A DNA stretch of 7,122 nucleotides from Pseudomonadota bacterium (GTDB lineage Bacteria > Pseudomonadota > Gammaproteobacteria > Xanthomonadales > Rhodanobacteraceae): NCBI GenBank assembly GCA_021787175.1, contig JAJYMF010000280.1, positions 1-7,122 of the forward strand. The letters are read 5' to 3'. Both the position numbers and the translations under genes were made by a program. Of the stretch, positions 1 through 5,404 are shown piece by piece (the stretch's first letter is position 1; the number at the start of each line of letters is the position of its first letter). Under the pieces are notes generated by a model, which saw nothing but the letters and a program-made list of their open reading frames with translations, ran no database searches and was not told the DNA's origin.

Positions 1-2
1 AT

Positions 3-58
3 CCGAGTCCCGAGTTCCGAGTTCCGAGTTCCGAGTTCCGAGTTCCGAGTTCCGAGAT
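3..58. repeat. Heptamer tandem repeat array, 8 units of CCGAGTT type
   Basis: Eight consecutive 7-bp units can be read: CCGAGTC at 3-9, six exact copies of CCGAGTT from 10 to 51, and a degenerate last unit CCGAGAT at 52-58. On the purM-coding strand the unit reads AACTCGG. The array starts at or before the window edge and runs directly into the purM stop codon (58-60), with which it shares one base. Short heptamer arrays between genes are common in Xanthomonadales genomes and vary in copy number by replication slippage. The period of seven would shift reading frames, but no gene crosses the array inside this window. Whether it continues to the left, and whether purN lies beyond it, cannot be seen. 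Confidence 0.95.
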
Positions 59-1095
59 TAGCGGATGCGCACCCGCTCGCCGTCGCCGGCGTGGACGACC
101 TCGCCGATCGGCGTCGCGCTCAGCCCGTGTGGCGTCAAGGCCGCGGTCACCGCGCCCACCTGCGCGGAATCGACGATCACCACGTAGCCGATGCCGCAGT
201 TGAAGGTGCGCCACATCTCCGCGCGCGGCACCGCGCCCTCGCGCTGCAGCCAGTCGAATACCGGCGGCAGCGCCCACGCCGAGCCGTCGATGGCGAGGCC
301 GAGGCCGTCCGGCACCACGCGGATGATGTTCTCCTGCAGGCCGCCGCCGGTGATGTGAGCCATGCCGTGCACCGGCACGCGCTGGAGCAGGTCGAGGATG
401 GCCTTGACATACAGCGTGGTCGGCGCCAGCAGCGCGTCGGCCAGGGTCACGCCGCCGAGTTCGAGATCCCACGGCGAGCCGGCACGTTCGACGATCCTGC
501 GGATCAGCGAATAGCCGTTGGAGTGCGGCCCGGAGGACGGCAGGCCGAGGATCACGTCGCCGGCATGGATGGCGCGGCCGTCGATCAGCGCGGATTTTTC
601 CGCCGCACCGACGCAGAAGCCGGCGAGATCGTACTCGCCGGGCGGGTACATGTCGGGCATCTCGGCGGTCTCGCCGCCGATCAGCGCGCAGCCGGCCAGT
701 TCGCAGCCTTTCGCGATGCCGCCGACGACGCTCACCGTGGTGTCGACGTCGAGCTTGCCGGTGGCGAAGTAGTCGAGGAAGAACAGCGGCTCGGCGCCCT
801 GCACCAGCACGTCGTTGACGCACATGCCGACGAGGTCGATGCCGATCGTGTCGTGGCGGTTCAGCTGCTGCGCCAGCCTGAGCTTGGTACCGACGCCGTC
901 GGTGCCGGACACCAGCACCGGCTCGCGGTAGCGGCCGGCCAGGTCGAACAGCGCGCCGAAGCCGCCCAGCCCGCCCATCACTTCCTTGCGGAAGGTGCGC
1001 GCCACCAGCGGCTTGATGCGCTCGACCACGGCGTTGCCGGCGTCGATGTCGACGCCGGCGGCGCGGTAGGTGAGGCTTTCCTTCTCGGCGGACAT
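58..1095 (-). CDS. purM: Phosphoribosylformylglycinamidine cyclo-ligase (AIR synthase)
   Basis: PurM converts formylglycinamidine ribonucleotide plus ATP to aminoimidazole ribonucleotide, ADP and phosphate, the fifth step of de novo purine synthesis, in the cytoplasm. With the start at 1095 (MSAEKESLTYRAAG) the protein has 345 residues, the length of E. coli PurM. Family signatures are continuous: GGLGGFGALF (41-50), the ATP/substrate loop GTDGVGTKLRL (64-74), IGIDLVGMCVNDVLVQGAEP (84-103), GGETAEMP (140-147), SSGPHSNGYSL (187-197), the glycine-rich ITGGGLQENI (248-257) and RTFNCGIG (296-303). The frame stays open upstream to 1314, but that extension is low-complexity, unlike the family, and would overlap the divergent gene. 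No clear Shine-Dalgarno precedes 1095. The stop is TAA, abutting the heptamer array. Often purN lies next to purM; that side is outside the window. Confidence 0.98.
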   Translation of the reverse strand: MSAEKESLTYRAAGVDIDAGNAVVERIKPLVARTFRKEVMGGLGGFGALFDLAGRYREPVLVSGTDGVGTKLRLAQQLNRHDTIGIDLVGMCVNDVLVQGAEPLFFLDYFATGKLDVDTTVSVVGGIAKGCELAGCALIGGETAEMPDMYPPGEYDLAGFCVGAAEKSALIDGRAIHAGDVILGLPSSGPHSNGYSLIRRIVERAGSPWDLELGGVTLADALLAPTTLYVKAILDLLQRVPVHGMAHITGGGLQENIIRVVPDGLGLAIDGSAWALPPVFDWLQREGAVPRAEMWRTFNCGIGYVVIVDSAQVGAVTAALTPHGLSATPIGEVVHAGDGERVRIR

Positions 1096-1125
1096 CGCGT
1101 CGGAACCCGGCGGGACCAGCCGGTC

Positions 1126-1154
1126 ATGATAGACGTTCGGCCCCCGATTGGGCA
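1126..1154 (-). promoter_or_regulatory. Possible sigma-70 promoter for purM
   Basis: On the minus strand a TATCAT hexamer (1126-1131, five of six matches to TATAAT) is preceded at a 17-bp spacing by TGCCCA (1149-1154, a poor -35). Transcription would begin near 1119, giving a leader of about 24 nt before the purM ATG at 1095. This is the best promoter-like pair in the 91-bp divergent region 1096-1186. No convincing pair for the plus-strand operon is visible, and no palindromic operator stands out. The call rests on hexamer matching only. Confidence 0.3.
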
Positions 1155-1186
1155 GACTGCAGGCCGGTTTCACGGCTCCCGACGCC

Positions 1187-2185
1187 ATGCGCAAGTCGCT
1201 CGTTCCGGCCCTCTTGCTGCTGCTGGCCCTGCTGTTCGGGCTGGCGACCGCGGCCTGCGCCGATGACGCCCTGTACAGCGCCAGCGTACCGCTGGCCGAC
1301 ACCTCCGCCGGCACCCGCGATCAAGCCTTCGCCCAGGCGCTGGGCGCGGTGCTCGGCCATCTGACCGGCGACCCGACCGTGGTCGCGCAGCCCGGCGTCG
1401 CCGCGGCGCTGAAGAACGCGCCCGCACTGGTGCAGCAGTACCGCTACGTGCAGGGCGCGCCCGGCACGCCGCTGATGCTGGCGGTCAGCTTCGATCCCGA
1501 TGCGCTGCAACGGCTGGCACGCGATCTCGCGCTGCCGATCTGGCCCGGCCCGCGACCGCCGGTGCTGGCGGTGCTCTCCGGCGCGAACGGCGTGCCGCTG
1601 ACCGCCGCCCAGGCGGTACCGCTGCTGGCCGCCGGCAGTGATCGCGGCATCGCCTTCGTGCTGCCGGTCGCCGGCGCACCGGCGCCGGACGCCAGCGCGC
1701 TGGCGCAGGGCGACCCGGCCGCGCTGGCCGCCGCGGCCGCGCAGTACCACACCGGTCTGGTGCTGGTGGGACAACTGGGGGCCGCCCGCGCCGACTGGAC
1801 CCTGATCATCGGCGGCCAGGCGCAAACCTGGCGGGGCCGCGGCGGCGACGCCGGCGCGCAGCTCGGCGACGGCGCCGCCACGGCGGCGCGCCGGCTGGCG
1901 CAGCGCTTCGCCGCCGCACCGGCCGCCGCCAACGCGCAGCAGGCCACGCTGTGGGTGAGCGGACTGCGGTCCGCCCGCGACTACGCCACGCTGATCGGCA
2001 CGCTGCGCCGCGATCCGCGCGTGCGCGGCCTGCAGCCGCTGCAGGCGCAGGGCGACGGCCTGCTGCTGGGACTGAATCTCGACGTGCCGCTGAGCAGCGT
2101 CAGCGATGACCTGGTCGCCGGCGGACGGCTGGTCCCGGCCGCGGCGCATCCCGGCGCCGAGCTGGCCCTGCGCTGGGTGCACTGA
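1187..2185 (+). CDS. DUF2066 domain protein, probably exported
   Basis: A 332-residue protein of unknown function, resembling the DUF2066 family found in many gammaproteobacteria next to purM and hda. It opens with a classic signal sequence: MRK, a leucine/alanine-rich core at residues 5-22, and a likely signal peptidase I site after Ala-Cys-Ala at 23-25. The mature part begins DDALYSASVPLAD, and the family-like stretch continues through TRDQAFAQALGAVLGHLTGD (43-62) and the QQYRYVQ segment (83-89). The middle is alanine-rich, and the C-terminal part (about 252-332) contains LWVSGLRSARDYATLI and LDVPLSSV. The start at 1187 is preferred to the in-frame ATG at 1148 because it places the signal peptide at the true N-terminus; neither has a strong Shine-Dalgarno. 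A lipoprotein reading through Cys24 is less likely because the preceding residues fit a lipobox poorly. It is the first gene of the operon, with its stop 11 nt before the next start. Confidence 0.87.
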   Translation: MRKSLVPALLLLLALLFGLATAACADDALYSASVPLADTSAGTRDQAFAQALGAVLGHLTGDPTVVAQPGVAAALKNAPALVQQYRYVQGAPGTPLMLAVSFDPDALQRLARDLALPIWPGPRPPVLAVLSGANGVPLTAAQAVPLLAAGSDRGIAFVLPVAGAPAPDASALAQGDPAALAAAAAQYHTGLVLVGQLGAARADWTLIIGGQAQTWRGRGGDAGAQLGDGAATAARRLAQRFAAAPAAANAQQATLWVSGLRSARDYATLIGTLRRDPRVRGLQPLQAQGDGLLLGLNLDVPLSSVSDDLVAGGRLVPAAAHPGAELALRWVH

Positions 2186-2189
2186 AAGG
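2185..2189 (+). promoter_or_regulatory. Ribosome binding site supporting the GTG start at 2197
   Basis: AAAGG starts on the last base of the upstream stop codon (2183-2185) and lies 7 nt before GTG at 2197. This spacing supports the GTG start and suggests that ribosomes finishing the DUF2066 gene re-initiate here. Confidence 0.6.
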
Positions 2190-2196
2190 CGCCGCC

Positions 2197-2805
2197 GTGA
2201 CCGTCGCGCCGCGCAACGGCTCCGCGGCCGATTCGCCGCTGCGCCATCTGCCCAACCTGATCACGGTGCTGCGCATCCTGCTGGTGCCGCCGCTGGCGCT
2301 GGCGCTGCTCGATCGCGCCTACGCCCTCGCGCTGGCGCTGACCCTGATCGCCGGATTTTCGGATGCGCTCGACGGCTTTCTCGCGCGCCACTTCCGCTGG
2401 CACAGCCGGCTCGGCGCACTGCTCGATCCGCTGGCCGACAAGCTGCTGCTGGCGACCTGTTTCCTCGGCCTCAGTCTCAACGGCGCGGTGCCGCTGGCGC
2501 TGACCGCGCTGGTGCTGCTGCGCGACGCGGTGATCGTCGGTGGCGCGATCGCCTGGCAGCGCGTGGTCGGCGCGGTGCCGGTGCATCCCAGCCTGCTGTC
2601 GAAGGCCAACACGCTGCTGCAGATCGTCTATGTGCTGGCCGTGCTGGCCGCACATGCCCTGGCGCACCCGCTGCCGCTGGCCGTGCCGGCCGTGGCGGTC
2701 GGTGCGCTGACCCTTGCCAGCGGCGTGGACTATGTGGTGCGCTGGAGTCTGCGCGCACGCAACGCGCTGCGCATCCGCCACGGGGAGTCGCAACATGGAC
2801 GGTGA
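2197..2805 (+). CDS. CDP-alcohol phosphatidyltransferase (PgsA / cardiolipin synthase type)
   Basis: An integral membrane enzyme that transfers a phosphatidyl group from CDP-diacylglycerol to an alcohol acceptor. The complete family signature DxxDGxxARx8GxxxDxxxD is present: Asp56, Asp59, Gly60, Ala63, Arg64, Gly73, Asp77 and Asp81, the metal- and CDP-binding residues and catalytic base. The N-terminal LPNLITVLRILLVPPLALAL (18-37) and the flanking hydrophobic segments (about 39-53, 83-107, 111-121, 139-155, 160-178) match the six-helix fold. At 202 residues it has the usual length. It resembles PgsA (glycerol-3-phosphate acceptor) and the CDP-alcohol-type cardiolipin synthases (phosphatidylglycerol acceptor); the acceptor cannot be fixed from motifs, so no symbol is given. 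The GTG start follows a spaced AAAGG. The end overlaps the next gene by 11 nt. Confidence 0.93.
   Translation: MTVAPRNGSAADSPLRHLPNLITVLRILLVPPLALALLDRAYALALALTLIAGFSDALDGFLARHFRWHSRLGALLDPLADKLLLATCFLGLSLNGAVPLALTALVLLRDAVIVGGAIAWQRVVGAVPVHPSLLSKANTLLQIVYVLAVLAAHALAHPLPLAVPAVAVGALTLASGVDYVVRWSLRARNALRIRHGESQHGR
2782..2787 (+). promoter_or_regulatory. Strong Shine-Dalgarno setting the start of the AI-2E family gene
   Basis: GGGGAG lies 7 nt before ATG at 2795, inside the end of the upstream coding sequence. It fixes the start at 2795 instead of the upstream in-frame ATG at 2714, whose extra 27 residues look like read-through of the other gene's frame. Confidence 0.75.
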
Positions 2806-3907
2806 AATCGCGCGTCGGCTGCAGCTTGCCCTGCTGCTGCTGTTGATCGGCTACGTGCTGTGGCTGCTGGCGCCGGTGCTGGCGCCGTTCGCGCTGTCGG
2901 CATTGCTGGCGTATCTCGGCGACCCGCTGGCCGACCGTCTCGAACGCCACGGCCTCGGCCGCACCCTCGCGGTGACGCTGGTGTTCGGCCTGATGAGCCT
3001 GACCGTGATCGGCGTGCTGCTGGTGCTGGTGCCGCTGATCGAGCGCCAGGTCGCCTACGCCATCCTGCACCTGCCCGACGCGCTGGCCTGGTTCCAGGGC
3101 ACGGTTGCGCCGTGGCTGCAGCTGCACCTGCACGTGCCGCCCGAAACCTTCGACCCGCAGCGCCTGGTGGCGCTGATCAAGCAGCACTGGCAGGAGGCCG
3201 GCGGCATCGCCACCAGCGTGCTGGCCGGCGTCACCCGTTCCGGCCTCGCCGTGGCGGCCTGGCTGACCAATCTGGTGCTGGTGCCGGTAGTGACGTTCTA
3301 TCTGCTGCGTGACTGGGACACGATGGTGGCGCGCCTGCGCGAACTGCTGCCGCGCGAATACGAGTCGACCATGGTGCGCCTGGCACGCGAGGCCGACGCC
3401 GTGCTGGGGGCGTTCTTTCGCGGCCAGCTGCTGGTGATGCTGGCGCTGGGCCTGTTCTACGGCCTGGCGCTGTGGCTGGTCGGCATCCGCCTCGGCCCGC
3501 TGATCGGCGTGTTCGCCGGAGTGGTCAGCTTCGTGCCCTATCTCGGCTTCATCACCGGCCTGATCGCCAGCCTGGTCGCCGCGTTCGCGCAGTACGGGGA
3601 CTGGCTGCACGTCGGCCTGGTGCTGGGCGTGTTCGCGGTCGGCCAGACGCTGGAGGGCTACGTGCTGGTGCCGCGGCTGGTCGGCAACCGTATCGGCGTG
3701 CACCCGGTGCTGGTGATCTTCGCCATCCTCGCCGGCGGCCAGCTGTTCGGCTTCCTCGGCGTGCTGCTGGCGCTGCCGGTGGCCGCGGTGACGATGGTGC
3801 TGCTGCGCTACGGCCACGAACGCTATCGCGCCAGCGCGCTGTATGCACACCCGGCGCCACCGACGGCGCCGGCCGACGACCACGACGCGACGCCGCCGGC
3901 GGCATGA
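2795..3907 (+). CDS. AI-2E family transporter / PerM-like permease
   Basis: A 370-residue polytopic inner-membrane protein of the AI-2E transporter superfamily (E. coli relatives PerM, YdiK, YhhT and TqsA). Members are implicated in export of autoinducer-2 or in Na+/H+ antiport, but for most, including the PerM type often encoded beside hda, the substrate is unknown. Hydrophobic segments lie at about 9-41, 57-83, 150-171, 208-265 (two or three helices), 271-290 and 303-338. The larger soluble part at about 84-148 matches the family's central region. Recognisable conserved stretches are FALSALLAYLGDPLADRLE (32-50), VTFYLLRDWD (166-175), VVSFVPYLGFITG (243-255), LEGYVLVPRLVGNRIGVHPV (286-305) and GGQLFGFLGVLLALPVAAV (314-332). 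The tail after 345 is Pro/Ala/Asp-rich and probably unstructured. It overlaps the previous gene by 11 nt and hda by 4 nt (ATGA), so translation is probably coupled. Confidence 0.93.
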   Translation: MDGEIARRLQLALLLLLIGYVLWLLAPVLAPFALSALLAYLGDPLADRLERHGLGRTLAVTLVFGLMSLTVIGVLLVLVPLIERQVAYAILHLPDALAWFQGTVAPWLQLHLHVPPETFDPQRLVALIKQHWQEAGGIATSVLAGVTRSGLAVAAWLTNLVLVPVVTFYLLRDWDTMVARLRELLPREYESTMVRLAREADAVLGAFFRGQLLVMLALGLFYGLALWLVGIRLGPLIGVFAGVVSFVPYLGFITGLIASLVAAFAQYGDWLHVGLVLGVFAVGQTLEGYVLVPRLVGNRIGVHPVLVIFAILAGGQLFGFLGVLLALPVAAVTMVLLRYGHERYRASALYAHPAPPTAPADDHDATPPAA

Positions 3908-4611
3908 GTCAGCTGCCGCTCGCGCTGCGCTTTCCGCGCCAGCAGCGCTTCGAGCATTTCCATGCCGGCAGCGCCAACGCCGCCACGCTGGCGCTGCTGC
4001 GCACGACCGTCACCGCAGCCGCGGCACCCTGGGTGTTCCTGCATGGGCCGCCCGGCAGCGGCAAGACGCATCTGCTGCTGGCGGCTTGCCAGAGCGCGGC
4101 CGAGGCCGGCCGCCGCGTGCGCTATGCCGCACTGGGCGCGCTGCCGGCACCGCGCGCCGAAGCGATCGCGGCGCTGGCCGGCGCCGAGCTGATCGCCATC
4201 GACGAGCTGGACGTGGCGGCCGGCACGCGCGCCGACGAGCAGGCGCTGTTCGATCTGTACAACCGCAACCGCGCCGAGGGCGCCACCCTGCTGATCGCCG
4301 CACGCCTGGCACCGGCCGAGCTGGCGCTGCAGTTGCCCGATCTGCGCTCGCGACTCGGCGCCTGCACCCGTGCCGCACTGCGCCCGCTGGACGACGACGA
4401 GCGCCGCGCCGTGCTGCGCGAACGCGCGGCGGCGCGCGGCATCGAACTCGACGACAGCGTGCTGGACTGGCTGTTCGCGCGCCACGCGCGCGACCTCGGC
4501 ACCCTGACCGCGCTGCTGGACCGCATCGACCGCGCCGCGCTGGCCGCGCGTCGTCGCGTCACCGTGCCGTTCCTGCGCGAACTGCTGACCGGAACCGCAA
4601 GCGATCGCTGA
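3904..4611 (+). CDS. hda: DnaA regulatory inactivator Hda
   Basis: Hda is an AAA+ protein which, bound to the DNA-loaded sliding clamp, stimulates ATP hydrolysis by DnaA and so prevents re-initiation of replication. At 235 residues it matches E. coli Hda in size. The N-terminal QLPLAL (3-8) is the clamp-binding hexapeptide. Then come Walker A GPPGSGKTH (48-56), Walker B LIAIDELD (96-103), the FDLYNRNRAEGATLLIAAR stretch (116-134) containing sensor 1, and box VII PDLRSRL (145-151), whose Arg150 corresponds to the arginine finger. The C-terminal lid has LGTLTALLDRIDRA (198-211) and the family-typical VPFLREL. The position equivalent to the E. coli sensor 2 arginine reads Gly199. The gene starts within the stop of the permease gene (ATGA) with only a weak GGCGG upstream, implying coupled translation. 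It is the last gene of the cluster. Another DnaA-like AAA+ protein is possible but far less likely given the QLPLAL motif and short length. Confidence 0.95.
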   Translation: MSQLPLALRFPRQQRFEHFHAGSANAATLALLRTTVTAAAAPWVFLHGPPGSGKTHLLLAACQSAAEAGRRVRYAALGALPAPRAEAIAALAGAELIAIDELDVAAGTRADEQALFDLYNRNRAEGATLLIAARLAPAELALQLPDLRSRLGACTRAALRPLDDDERRAVLRERAAARGIELDDSVLDWLFARHARDLGTLTALLDRIDRAALAARRRVTVPFLRELLTGTASDR

Positions 4612-4626
4612 GCGCGCCTGCGCGCT
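4611..4626. other. Inverted repeat at the hda stop codon
   Basis: AGCGCG (4611-4616) and CGCGCT (4621-4626) are perfect inverted copies around a CCTG loop, beginning on the last base of the hda stop codon. A hairpin here could protect or help end the operon transcript, but no T-run follows, so it does not qualify as an intrinsic terminator. In such GC-rich DNA a 6-bp stem may arise by chance. Confidence 0.4.
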
Positions 4627-4650
4627 GCCCGCATTCGCCCGCCGACGGCC

Positions 4651-4680
4651 CGTGCGGCGCCACGACGGCGCCACGGCACG
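4651..4680. other. Extended GC-rich hairpin in the hda-tsaB spacer
   Basis: CGTGC (4651-4655) pairs with GCACG (4676-4680), and the self-complementary GGCGCC (4656-4661) pairs with a second GGCGCC (4667-4672) around an ACGAC loop, leaving a 3-nt ACG bulge. The same stretch also reads as two direct copies of CGGCGCCACG, one nucleotide apart. No T-run follows, so an intrinsic terminator is unlikely; a Rho-pausing structure or transcript-end stabiliser is possible. With the smaller repeat at 4611-4626 this is the main content of the 95-bp spacer. Confidence 0.45.
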
Positions 4681-4694
4681 AGCCACGGCAGTGC

Positions 4695-4700
4695 GAGAAT
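4695..4700 (+). promoter_or_regulatory. Possible -10 element of tsaB, implying a leaderless transcript
   Basis: GAGAAT (four of six matches to TATAAT) is preceded by TGC and ends 6 nt before the tsaB ATG at 4707. If used, transcription would start at or within a base or two of the ATG. No clear Shine-Dalgarno precedes the ATG, which fits a leaderless message. No good -35 is seen around 4672-4677, so the call is weak. Confidence 0.25.
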
Positions 4701-4706
4701 GCGCGC

Positions 4707-5393
4707 ATGAACCTGCTCGCGATCGAAACCGCCACCGAGTCCTGCTCGGTTGCCCTGCTCTGCGGCGATGCCTTGCGCGACGTCAGCGAGCTGGCGCCGC
4801 GCCGGCACGCCGAGCGCGTGCTGCCGATGGCCGAGCAGCTGCTGGCGGAGGCCGGACTGTCGCGTCGCCAGCTCGCCGTGATCGCGGTCGGCCGCGGACC
4901 GGGCGCATTCACCGGCGTGCGCCTGGCGGTGTCGCTGGCGCAGGGTCTGGCGCTGGCGCTGGACATCCCGGTGGTACCGGTGTCTTCGCTGGCGGCGCTG
5001 GCGATGGAAGCGCCGGCCGATGCGATCCGCATCCTGGCCCTGCTGGATGCACGCATGGGCGAGCTGTACGCCGGCGCCTTCGCGCGCAACGAAGTTGGCA
5101 ACGTCACCGCGCTAGACGACGAACGCGTCGGCGCGGCGGCCGAGATCGCGCTGCCCCTCGACGCCGGCTGGTGGGTCGTCGGCAGCGGTTGCAAGGCTTA
5201 CGCCGAGCTGCTGGCGCTGCGCCTGACCGCACCGCGCGGCAGCGACGGCGACCGCCATCCGCAAGCGCGCCACGTCGCCCGCCTGGGCGCCGCGCGTTAC
5301 GCCGCGGGCGACGCCGTCGCACCCGAACTGGCGTTGCCGGTGTATCTGCGCGACAAGGTGGCGCTGACACTCGCCGAGCGCAGCGTCCGCTGA
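4707..5393 (+). CDS. tsaB: tRNA threonylcarbamoyladenosine biosynthesis protein TsaB
   Basis: TsaB is the non-catalytic, ASKHA-fold partner of TsaD. With TsaE they transfer the threonylcarbamoyl group made by TsaC/TsaC2 to A37 of ANN-decoding tRNAs, forming t6A. At 228 residues it is close to E. coli TsaB (231). Diagnostic stretches are the start MNLLAIETATESCSVALL (1-18), RRHAERVLPMAEQLL (32-46), GRGPGAFTGVRLAVSLAQGL (62-81), the TsaB-specific LLDARMGELYAGAF (112-125) and the C-terminal PVYLRDKVA (211-219). The metal- and ATP-binding residues of TsaD are absent, as expected for TsaB. The start at 4707 gives the canonical N-terminus; the frame is open far upstream, but that is a shadow of hda. 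The 95-bp spacer suggests transcription independent of the hda operon. It converges on the permease gene with 11 nt between stop codons. Confidence 0.96.
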   Translation: MNLLAIETATESCSVALLCGDALRDVSELAPRRHAERVLPMAEQLLAEAGLSRRQLAVIAVGRGPGAFTGVRLAVSLAQGLALALDIPVVPVSSLAALAMEAPADAIRILALLDARMGELYAGAFARNEVGNVTALDDERVGAAAEIALPLDAGWWVVGSGCKAYAELLALRLTAPRGSDGDRHPQARHVARLGAARYAAGDAVAPELALPVYLRDKVALTLAERSVR

Positions 5394-5404
5394 GAGGCTG
5401 TGAA

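Noticed and set aside
3..58. CRISPR array
   Set aside because: The repeats are 7 bp and directly adjacent without spacers; this is a simple tandem repeat.
1244..1261. Lipoprotein signal with Cys24 in the DUF2066 protein
   Set aside because: The residues before the cysteine (Thr-Ala-Ala) lack the usual leucine at -3, while an Ala-Cys-Ala signal peptidase I site fits better.
91..1266. Long open frame antisense to purM on the plus strand
   Set aside because: It is Arg/Ala/His/Gln-rich shadow translation of a confidently identified gene; long antisense frames are expected at this GC content.
1096..1314. N-terminal extension of purM to an upstream ATG at 1314
   Set aside because: The extra 73 residues resemble no PurM N-terminus, would overlap the divergent signal-peptide gene, and exceed the family length; the 345-residue form fits exactly.
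2477..3883. 468-codon open frame on the minus strand across the phosphatidyltransferase and permease genes
   Set aside because: Composition dominated by Gln, His and Arg with no motif; opposite a conserved operon.
5385..5396. Small inverted repeat at the tsaB stop as an intrinsic terminator
   Set aside because: CAGC/GCTG gives only a 4-bp stem and no T-run follows.
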